This document shows positions 6,398 through 12,701 of a stretch of 15,752 nucleotides of DNA, piece after piece. Source of the DNA: PWND01 sp964601515 (GTDB taxonomy: Bacteria > Bacteroidota > Bacteroidia > Bacteroidales > UBA7960); assembly GCA_964601515.1 (NCBI GenBank), contig CAZRNU010000066.1, forward strand, positions 1 through 15,752. Direction: 5' to 3'. The position numbers and the translations under genes are program-made. A model generated the notes under the pieces. It saw only the letters and a program-made list of their open reading frames with translations, made no database searches and had not been told where the DNA came from. The first letter of the stretch is position 1; every line of letters begins with the position of its first letter.

Positions 6398-7283
6398 TGT
6401 TACTTTCCTGTTTCCTGCATTTGTATTGAAATACAAGGGAGATGAAATTGAAAATATAAAGAATAGCGGAGTTAACTTCAGCGAAAAATTGAAGGAAGTG
6501 TCTGATATCGCCGGAATTGATATTACAGATTTCGACATTGTTGGCAATAATTTCATGGATGATGAAATGAAGAATCAGCTTGTTACATATTTGATAAGTT
6601 GTATTTATTCCGACATTCTCAAATCTAAAAACATTCTACCAAAAAACATTTCCTTTCTGAGCATGGGTATATATTCGGCTCTGTATTGTGCAGAAAGTCT
6701 GACTCTAGAAGAAGGGGTTGTTATTATAAAGAGAGTTTACCAGCAATTGAATTCTCAAGTTGTGGGTAAGAATTTTAAAATGTTGGCTGTTACAGGCTTT
6801 AACAGAAAAGACAACGAGGATATAATATCCAAAGAGGGGCTAGATTGCGAAGTGGTTATAAAAAACAACGGACATTCATACATTATAGCCGGAAGAGAAT
6901 CGGATTTGTCAAAGTTTTATAACAAGGCTCAGGATGAGGGTGCAATGCATCTAAATCTTTTTCCTGTCTCAATTCCTTATCATTCAAGGTTTTTGAATAT
7001 TGGCGAATTGGAGAGTATTTTGTTTGAAGATATAAAAGTTAAAAGTCCGGCGTATAAAGTATTTTCTTCAATAAATCAGAGTTATATCAAAAACACTCAG
7101 GAAATAGAAACATCCATTTTATCAAACCTGATTACTAATATAGATTGGTATAAAACAAAGACCACACTCATAAAAGATGGTAATATCAATTTTATTGAGT
7201 GCGGCCCGGGTGATAGTTTGAAAAGAATTTCAAAGTTTTTAGATGGTAGTTTTAAGGTCTTTAACTTTTCAAATTTTATTTAA
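6390..7283 (+). CDS. Divergent FabD-like malonyl/acyl-CoA:ACP transacylase
   Basis: The protein has 297 aa. The acyltransferase fold is recognisable from the N-terminal FLFPA, the nucleophile region FLSMGIYSALYCAES with Ser91 where FabD has GHSxGEYSAL, a possible substrate-binding Arg115, NNGHSYIIAG, His198 in SIPYHSRF and the terminal ECGPGDSL. The catalytic Ser-His pair is therefore kept. The histidine of GHSxG is leucine here, and the N-terminal GQGSQ that helps form the oxyanion hole is absent. It should load an extender unit onto the neighbouring ACP; the acyl group may not be malonyl. It overlaps the transferase gene upstream by 8 bp and the convergent membrane-protein gene downstream by 8 bp, with no terminator between. 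Confidence 0.75.
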   Translation: MNDVTFLFPAFVLKYKGDEIENIKNSGVNFSEKLKEVSDIAGIDITDFDIVGNNFMDDEMKNQLVTYLISCIYSDILKSKNILPKNISFLSMGIYSALYCAESLTLEEGVVIIKRVYQQLNSQVVGKNFKMLAVTGFNRKDNEDIISKEGLDCEVVIKNNGHSYIIAGRESDLSKFYNKAQDEGAMHLNLFPVSIPYHSRFLNIGELESILFEDIKVKSPAYKVFSSINQSYIKNTQEIETSILSNLITNIDWYKTKTTLIKDGNINFIECGPGDSLKRISKFLDGSFKVFNFSNFI

Positions 7284-7980
7284 AAGCGGAAAATTTAAAA
7301 GTCAGTCCCATTCGAAAGAAGCTCTGATCAACTTTGAATTCAGTAATCTGTGCAGAATTGACAGCAGATTGCTTTCTAACAATAGGTTCTCCCCAACTAT
7401 ATTCAACATTTAAAAACAAAACATGATATCCTAGCCTTAATCCTGCTGCTGCTCTGTATTGAGGTGTCATAGAAGGACTGGAGTCGATAATATCCCTTTC
7501 GTTGTTATAAAAGTCAAAGCTTGACAAAGCTAACATCCCTTGTGCATAAATATCAATGCCAATTTTACTTTGCGGAACAATAGTTATTACAGGTCCGATT
7601 TTCATAGAAACCATTCTGGAGCTTAACTCAGGATCTGGGGAATACCAAAACCACTCAGGATTATTATTGTCAGAGTTAGGGTCTATAATTACATTACTGT
7701 TTACGTCAAATTCTGCAACAGTAAAGTCTAAACCATAATTAAATATTGAGCCAACTTCTGCTTCTGGATTGTTGAAATAAAAAAGCATCCCAACGCCGAA
7801 GCCTGCTCCAAGTGTATTCAAAGATGTATTATTTATATTTTTCGGATATCCAAAGTTATAACCCGGGAAATTCATTCCAGGCGTTATATAAACAGTATTT
7901 CTTACAGAATACTGTCCATTTGTTGTAAGACTGAAAAGGCAAATTGCTATATAAATGGCAAAAAATTTCATAGTTTTCAT
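7276..7980 (-). CDS. Probable outer-membrane beta-barrel protein, unknown function
   Basis: The protein has 234 aa. The N-terminus MKTMKFFAIYIAICLFSLTTNGQ is a signal peptide with likely cleavage near residue 22. The mature part alternates polar and hydrophobic residues with many aromatics and glycines, for example LGAGFGVGMLFYF, MVSMKIGPVITIV, AAGLRLGYHVLFLNVEYSW and the end FRMGLTFKFSAFK. This fits a small eight- to ten-stranded barrel. I do not recognise a specific family beyond the general pattern of Bacteroidota outer-membrane proteins. It lies 93 bp after the second radical SAM gene on the same strand, so they may share a transcript. Its 3' end overlaps the acyltransferase gene by 8 bp tail to tail. 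Confidence 0.7.
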   Translation of the reverse strand: MKTMKFFAIYIAICLFSLTTNGQYSVRNTVYITPGMNFPGYNFGYPKNINNTSLNTLGAGFGVGMLFYFNNPEAEVGSIFNYGLDFTVAEFDVNSNVIIDPNSDNNNPEWFWYSPDPELSSRMVSMKIGPVITIVPQSKIGIDIYAQGMLALSSFDFYNNERDIIDSSPSMTPQYRAAAGLRLGYHVLFLNVEYSWGEPIVRKQSAVNSAQITEFKVDQSFFRMGLTFKFSAFK

Positions 7981-8073
7981 AATGATAGTTTTAGGTTAAT
8001 AGCTTTTTGATACAACTGTAAAATTAAGAAATTAATCTTGAATTAAAAAGAAGTGTAGCACAATAGTTTTAAC

Positions 8074-9411
8074 TTAAATAACATCTTTTCCCTTTCTTAT
8101 AAGCCATAGTGCGCCAACTTCTTTGTAAAACTCTTCCATAGGAAGATAGGTTGGTAAAACAGCATTAAAAAAATTATACTTTCTTAAATCCTTATCAATA
8201 ATCTGATTTTTGACTTCTTCAAAATAGTCGGTTCCCGGCATAGGAGTAAGAATTGTGTATCCTGCGTATGCAACCTTGTGTTGTCCGGCATAATCTGACA
8301 TTGCACGGAAATCTTCAAGTGTATAATTTGTTGGAATCACATAATTGCCTCTAAGCATTATCCCATTATCATGGAAAAGTTCAATTGCTTTTTCAATAAA
8401 TGAAGCTGAAGAACTCTTGTTATACTTATTTAATTCGGCTTCTTTGTAAGATTCAAATCCGCAAATCACAACTTTTAATCCGTTTTTTGCAAGCTTCTCT
8501 ATAAGCTTTGGATTATTAACGGCAACATCTGCGCGAATGTCCATAATATATTCCTTCTTAATGCCTTGATTTTCAATTTGTGTAAACAATTCATCAATAA
8601 ATGAAATATCAACTATTGTATTTGCATCAGCAAATCTTACAATATCGTAATCGATAGCTTTTAATTCTTCAATAATACTTTGGATGTTTCTTTTGTAATA
8701 AGCTCCGCAGTTTTCTTTCCATATCGAGCAAAAAGTACATTTAAAAGGGCAACCCAATGAAGTGTATAAATATGTTGTTGGAGAGGGGGCGTTTTGAACA
8801 CGATATGCCTGCCTCCATCTTTCCAATAGCTTACGATCCGGCATAATGAAGTTTTCTCCGGCAGCATCCCAATTTTTTTCTATGCCGCAAGTTTTTTCAA
8901 ATTGCTTTCTATTGTTTATCAGAATGCCCGGAATATTTTTAAAACTTGTTTTTTCCTCTTTTGCAGCAATTATATCTCTGAGTTTTTGACCTCCATGTCC
9001 TTGAATAGCGATGTCAATATTTTTGTCGTAGCATTCGTCAGGTCTTATTGTAACGTATTGACCTCCTATTATAGTAGTAATTTTTGGGTCTATTCTTTTC
9101 GCTGTTTGGAGAATCTCTTTGCCGTAATATAGCTCGCTGGTTATTACCGTTGTGCCGACAATGTCAGGTTTATGCTCAATAATAAGTCTTGCGACAAGTT
9201 CTTCTAATTCAGGCGTTTCAGGAAATAGGTCATATTCTGCTTTTGTGTCGAAAACTGTAACATCGAAATCTTTAATTGCCGCTGCAAGAGTTAATAGTCC
9301 AAGTGGAGGGCCTATGAGTTTTTTATGTATAAATGGTTTTGCTTCTTCAGGGGCATATTGAAGAATTCCATTAAAAGGCGATCGGGGTGTATTTATTAAT
9401 AATATCTTCAT
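8074..9411 (-). CDS. B12-binding-type radical SAM protein (second copy)
   Basis: The protein has 445 aa. The N-terminal cobalamin-binding-type domain spans about residues 1-150 (LLINTPR, GPPLGLLTLAAAI, PDIVGTTVITS, IIGGQYVTIRPDE). The usual GEGE-like end of this domain reads QGHGGQ here. The radical SAM core follows with LGCPFKCTFC, cysteines at 221, 225 and 228, then DIVRFADANTIVD, VVICGFESYKEAELNKY and GNYVIPTNYTLEDF. LTPMPGTDYF is typical of the class. It differs clearly from the radical SAM protein at 1148-2674, so the two are not recent duplicates. Its substrate is not deducible. It is flanked on the same strand by a T9SS-secreted protein (39 bp upstream) and a barrel protein, and converges on the acyl-assembly block. 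It may act on the same product or may be independent. Confidence 0.88.
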   Translation of the reverse strand: MKILLINTPRSPFNGILQYAPEEAKPFIHKKLIGPPLGLLTLAAAIKDFDVTVFDTKAEYDLFPETPELEELVARLIIEHKPDIVGTTVITSELYYGKEILQTAKRIDPKITTIIGGQYVTIRPDECYDKNIDIAIQGHGGQKLRDIIAAKEEKTSFKNIPGILINNRKQFEKTCGIEKNWDAAGENFIMPDRKLLERWRQAYRVQNAPSPTTYLYTSLGCPFKCTFCSIWKENCGAYYKRNIQSIIEELKAIDYDIVRFADANTIVDISFIDELFTQIENQGIKKEYIMDIRADVAVNNPKLIEKLAKNGLKVVICGFESYKEAELNKYNKSSSASFIEKAIELFHDNGIMLRGNYVIPTNYTLEDFRAMSDYAGQHKVAYAGYTILTPMPGTDYFEEVKNQIIDKDLRKYNFFNAVLPTYLPMEEFYKEVGALWLIRKGKDVI

Positions 9412-9450
9412 TCAACAAAATTTGCTCGAAATTATAAAAACATTGTCAAA

Positions 9451-10803
9451 TTATTGTTTAATGAAAACTTTATTGAACGAATTGTTTACAATATCAGTGC
9501 AATTAAGTATATAAACACCCGGAGTCAATCTGCTAATATCAATTGATGTTTCATTATTAAGATGTCCTTTTCTGATAGTTTTCCCATCTAGTGTTTGAAT
9601 GGAAAATTCTTTTAGTAATGATGTAGATTGAATAAATAATTTGTCAATTGCCGGGTTTGGGTATATGTAAATTTTTAAATTGCTGGCGACTTCTTGAATA
9701 TCAACAGCTTCTGTAACAGTGATATAAGCCGACTTTGTAATTTCATCACTTCCTGCATCATTTATCACGGTTAGCGTAACATCATAATTTCCGGCCGCTG
9801 TAAATGCAACTAAAGGATTCACAGAATTCTCGTCAGTGCCTTCATGGAATAATATTGTGTTTGGAGAAAACTCCCATGTATATTCATTAAAGCTATGATC
9901 AGGAGTTGAAAGATTTTCAAAATATACTATTTCGTTTGTTACTACTTCGGTTTCTTCAACTGAGAAATCGGCAACAGGAGGGTCAATAACCGGCCTGAAA
10001 ATATCTCTGTATCTTACCATAAAGGGTGCTTCTGTTTCACCGTCTTCTAATAAAGTTGTGGACACTTCAAGAATTGGCAACTTCTCATTCTTCGCATACC
10101 ACTTATATTCGAATGTAGTATTTTCAATAACAACAGGTTCTCCCATTGCTTCATAGGAAAGGCTGTCTTTTTGAAAAATCATTGTTTTTACTCTTAAGCA
10201 TTGAAACTCTCCATAGGGTGTTGTAATATTTCCCCAACCATCTCCTTCATTGATTCTGTAGCCTTGTGTTTCATAGTACAATGTGTCCCCTGAAGAAATT
10301 GAACCAAAAAATGTTGTGCTATCGCGCTTTTCGTAAGTGAATGGGAGTAGAAAAATCTCATCTTTATCGGAGAAAGCCATAGGAATCGGCAGGGATTCAT
10401 AAACTAGTACGTATCCATCAAAAGAATAAGCAGATGAAGATTTGTTGAATATTTGGAAAATATTATCGAAGCCTTGCATTCCCTCAAAATCAAAAATATC
10501 GCTCACACTTCTGGCATATGCATTAAATCCAAATACTATCCCCAGAAGGGAATTTATCTGGCCTATACCAATATAACTCTCAAGTCCTTGACTCGTATGC
10601 TCAAGTGTTGAAAAATCCCAATAAAAATCTGCTCCGGTTTCTTGAAAATCCATCACTTGCTCAGGACTAGCAAAACTAAATCTTAGAGTATCATTTACAG
10701 AAGGCAAATCACCTTGAACAATGCTGATTTGAGCGCTGGAAATATTTGTGCAGAATAGTATAACTAATGCAAGTATAACTGTTTTAATGTTTTTTGAGGT
10801 CAT
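9451..10803 (-). CDS. T9SS-secreted protein with PKD domain and type A sorting domain
   Basis: The protein has 450 aa. A signal peptide covers residues 1-24 (LALVILFCTNISSAQ). The first ~270 residues show no family I recognise. A PKD domain runs from about 275 to 365 (PPVADFSVEE, EYTWEFSPN, AAGNYDVTLTVINDAG). From about 375 the type IX secretion sorting domain follows: IYIYPNPAIDKLFIQS, TLDGKTIRKGHL, IDISRLTPGVYIL and the terminal KVFIKQ. The protein should cross the outer membrane by the T9SS, lose this domain and be surface-anchored or released. A promoter lies in the end of the preceding antitoxin-like gene. The radical SAM gene begins 39 bp downstream, so co-transcription is plausible. 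Confidence 0.85.
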   Translation of the reverse strand: MTSKNIKTVILALVILFCTNISSAQISIVQGDLPSVNDTLRFSFASPEQVMDFQETGADFYWDFSTLEHTSQGLESYIGIGQINSLLGIVFGFNAYARSVSDIFDFEGMQGFDNIFQIFNKSSSAYSFDGYVLVYESLPIPMAFSDKDEIFLLPFTYEKRDSTTFFGSISSGDTLYYETQGYRINEGDGWGNITTPYGEFQCLRVKTMIFQKDSLSYEAMGEPVVIENTTFEYKWYAKNEKLPILEVSTTLLEDGETEAPFMVRYRDIFRPVIDPPVADFSVEETEVVTNEIVYFENLSTPDHSFNEYTWEFSPNTILFHEGTDENSVNPLVAFTAAGNYDVTLTVINDAGSDEITKSAYITVTEAVDIQEVASNLKIYIYPNPAIDKLFIQSTSLLKEFSIQTLDGKTIRKGHLNNETSIDISRLTPGVYILNCTDIVNNSFNKVFIKQ

Positions 10804-10823
10804 AATTATTTAGCGTTTTTATT

Positions 10824-11114
10824 TTATGCAATTGTCAAATATACTCTTTTACCAAATCCAATTTCAACCAACCGGTATAAGGTTGATAACTGAATATCGC
10901 TATGCCCATTTTCTATTCGAGAAATAAAGCTTTTTCTTGTTCCTGTTTTTTTTGCTAAATCTTCCTGCGTCATTTTTGATTCTTTGCGTGCTTCACGCAG
11001 AATTTCGCCTATTGCAAATGCTTTTGCTTTTATTTCAAAGTTTGTTCTTTTCTCAGTGCCTATCTTGCCATATCTTTGGTCAAGGTGCTCTTCAAATGTT
11101 GTAATCTCTTTCAT
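10824..11114 (-). CDS. XRE-family HTH regulator, HigA/antitoxin-like
   Basis: The protein has 96 aa. The N-terminal part TFEEHLDQRYGKIG with NFEIKAKAFAIGEILREAR is typical of antitoxins paired with RelE/HigB-type toxins. The helix-turn-helix is MTQEDLAKKTGTRKSFISRIENG, and the end reads YRLVEIGFGKRVYLTIA. The ATG at 11114 is chosen because GAAGAAAA stands just before it, and the residues further upstream in frame are low-complexity and include a repeat element. Antitoxins of this type usually follow their toxin gene. Here the ~400 bp upstream hold only repeats, so no toxin partner is visible. The T9SS gene starts 20 bp after its stop. It could be an orphan antitoxin or a stand-alone repressor. 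Confidence 0.8.
   Translation of the reverse strand: MKEITTFEEHLDQRYGKIGTEKRTNFEIKAKAFAIGEILREARKESKMTQEDLAKKTGTRKSFISRIENGHSDIQLSTLYRLVEIGFGKRVYLTIA
10836..10867 (-). promoter_or_regulatory. Bacteroidota promoter for the T9SS-secreted protein gene
   Basis: On the minus strand TTG (10867-10865) is followed after 21 nt by TATATTTG (10843-10836), an exact TAnnTTTG match. The start codon is about 33 nt downstream. The promoter lies inside the last codons of the XRE regulator gene, so the T9SS gene need not depend on that gene's transcript. Confidence 0.4.
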
Positions 11115-11195
11115 TTTTCTTCTTTCATTATCACGAGTAAAGTTAGTTAATAATGGAACAAAATCAAAGTTGTAGATATTAAAAAAAGGTTTCAG

Positions 11196-11291
11196 TGCTA
11201 CGCACCTAACAAGGGGCGTAGCAGCGAGATATTTGTAACAAACAGGGCAAACCCAACAACACATTAGCTGCAGAGCAGCGAAACATTTGTA
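11196..11291 (+). repeat. GCGTAGCAGC hairpin repeat, copies B and C
   Basis: Copy B forms a hairpin at 11196-11223 with arms TGCTACGCACCT and AGGGGCGTAGCA (11 of 12 pairs) around loop AACA, then GCGAGATATTTGTAA. Copy C has GCTGC-AGA-GCAGC at 11267-11279, then GAAACATTTGTAA. Both match minus-strand copy A at 954-985. The shared core is GCRKAGCAGC followed by an AT-rich tail. Confidence 0.6.
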
Positions 11292-11409
11292 AAATTTAAA
11301 ATCAATTTTTGCTGTTTACAAAAAGCAAATTATTAGTGTATTTGCTGTTTAAATAAAACATTTGCATGTCAAAGATTTTGCAAATCAATAATTGAATAGT
11401 TGAAAATTG

Positions 11410-11464
11410 GGATAGGAATTTTCGTCTTCAAAAATTCAGGATAGAAATTTTTTCAAAAATATTC
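11410..11464 (+). repeat. Two-copy imperfect direct repeat, about 28 nt
   Basis: GGATAGGAATTTT, then TTCAAAAATTCA, is repeated as GGATAGAAATTTT, then TTCAAAAATATTCA. The copies differ by a small deletion and a few substitutions, and the second runs into the left arm of the palindrome. Possible operator sites or repeat decay. Confidence 0.4.
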
Positions 11465-11516
11465 ATACCAGTGTCAATAAATTTAGCTAAATTTGTGGAC
11501 ACTGGTATAAATATTT
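11457..11516. promoter_or_regulatory. 60-bp near-perfect palindrome containing the ATPase promoter
   Basis: The symmetry centre lies between 11486 and 11487. The outer arms AAAATATT and AATATTTT-type sequences, the middle arms ATACCAGTGTC (11465-11475) and GACACTGGTAT (11498-11508), and the core AAATTTAGCTAAATTT pair with only three mismatched positions out of 30. The -7 match TAAATTTG (11488-11495) lies in the core and the palindrome ends 5 bp before the ATPase ATG. It could be a dimer-binding operator, an mRNA hairpin or the end of a mobile unit. Confidence 0.7.
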
Positions 11517-11521
11517 AGATT

Positions 11522-12646
11522 ATGATACAAAGAGTTATATATGAACAAATAGTAAAAGACTTGAAACCATCACATGTAACCTTGTTGTTTGGAGCGAGGC
11601 GTACAGGCAAAACTGTGCTTATGGAGACCATCAAAAAACAATTGCGAAACAAAAAAATCTTGATGCTTAATGGAGAAGATTTTGATGTAGCAGCTCTTCT
11701 TTCTTCAAGAAAGCAAAGTGTTTTGAAGAGTATTGTAGAAGGGTATGATTATCTTTTCATTGATGAAGCACAAAATATTCCTGATATCGGCTTAAATCTG
11801 AAGCTTTTGGTAGATTCACAAAATAAAACAGGAATTTTAGCCACCGGCTCAGCTTCTTTTGATTTGCGTAGTCAAGTTGGAGAACCTTTAACCGGAAGAT
11901 CAAGGTTTTTTTTCCTTTATCCGTTTATAATTAAGGAAATGTCTGACAATCTGGTCAGTGCTGTACAATTATTGCCAAATCTGCTTATATATGGATCTTA
12001 TCCACAGGTTTTTCTGGAAAATAATATTTTTGAAAAGCGACATATACTCGAAAGCATTCGAAACGGATATCTATTAAAAGATGTTCTACAGCTTGACAAC
12101 TTAAAGGATAGTCTTTTTGTAATGAATCTGCTTCGCTATCTGGCTTTCCAGGTAGGAAATGATATTTCTTATAATGAAATAGCAAACAATCTTGGAACAA
12201 CGGTAAAAACTATTCAAAGATATATTGATATTCTTGAGAAAGCATTCATTATTTTCAGATTACAAGGATTTAGCCGTAATTTAAGAAAAGAAATTTCAAA
12301 GTCACCAAGAATATATTTTTGGGATAATGGAATTCGCAATGTGATTATTTCTAATTTGAATGCAATAGAAAACAGGGATGATATTGGAAAACTATGGGAA
12401 AACTTTTTTATTTCGGAAAGAATAAAGCTAAACTATTATAATCAAAGTTACTCCAATTACTATTTTTGGAGAACTTACGATCAGCAGGAAATAGACTTAA
12501 TAGAAGAAACCTCAGGCATGCTTACAGCTTTTGAAGTGAAATGGAAGAAGCAGAAATCCAAACCTCCTAAAGTTTTTGCACAAAGCTACTCTGAAGCAAA
12601 GTTCATTTTAATTAATCCGGAAAACTTTTTTGAGTATTTGAAGTAA
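11522..12646 (+). CDS. AAA_14 / DUF4143 family ATPase
   Basis: The protein has 374 aa, normal for the family. Walker A is GARRTGKT (residues 24-31) and Walker B YLFIDEAQ (78-84). The family-specific ILATGSASFDLRS with GEPLTGR follows. A helix-turn-helix-like segment (YNEIANNLGTTVKTIQRYIDILEKA) links to the C-terminal DUF4143 domain. That domain has WDNGIRNVII, WENFFISERI, FWRTYDQQEIDLIEE and AFEVKWKK, the spacing of a PD-(D/E)xK nuclease-like fold. Cellular function is unknown; the family is often present in many copies per genome and behaves like accessory or selfish DNA. The gene stands alone. The long palindrome just upstream suggests autoregulation, which is inference. Confidence 0.9.
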   Translation: MIQRVIYEQIVKDLKPSHVTLLFGARRTGKTVLMETIKKQLRNKKILMLNGEDFDVAALLSSRKQSVLKSIVEGYDYLFIDEAQNIPDIGLNLKLLVDSQNKTGILATGSASFDLRSQVGEPLTGRSRFFFLYPFIIKEMSDNLVSAVQLLPNLLIYGSYPQVFLENNIFEKRHILESIRNGYLLKDVLQLDNLKDSLFVMNLLRYLAFQVGNDISYNEIANNLGTTVKTIQRYIDILEKAFIIFRLQGFSRNLRKEISKSPRIYFWDNGIRNVIISNLNAIENRDDIGKLWENFFISERIKLNYYNQSYSNYYFWRTYDQQEIDLIEETSGMLTAFEVKWKKQKSKPPKVFAQSYSEAKFILINPENFFEYLK

Positions 12647-12701
12647 TCAATATTACTCTTGACTGATTTAGATCTCAAATGCTTAATTGCAAACAAATCA
12701 T

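Larger units (their letters stand above)
11115..11521. other. Gene-free stretch of hairpins, degenerate repeats and a long palindrome
   Basis: No plausible gene is seen in these 407 bp. From left to right they hold the short AT-rich upstream region of the antitoxin-like gene, a strong hairpin (11196-11223), two copies of the GCGTAGCAGC repeat, an AT-rich part with TTTGCTGTTTA twice (11307 and 11340 regions), an imperfect direct repeat (11410-11464) and a 60-bp palindrome carrying the promoter of the ATPase gene. Confidence 0.6.

Noticed and set aside
1148..9411. Two radical SAM genes as a tandem or inverted duplication
   Set aside because: They share only class-level motifs and differ in length, linker and C-terminal region.
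11115..11264. In-frame upstream extension of the antitoxin-like gene, possibly a toxin remnant
   Set aside because: The residues do not resemble a HigB/RelE C-terminus and part of them is encoded by a hairpin repeat. A good start codon with a ribosome-binding site lies at 11114.
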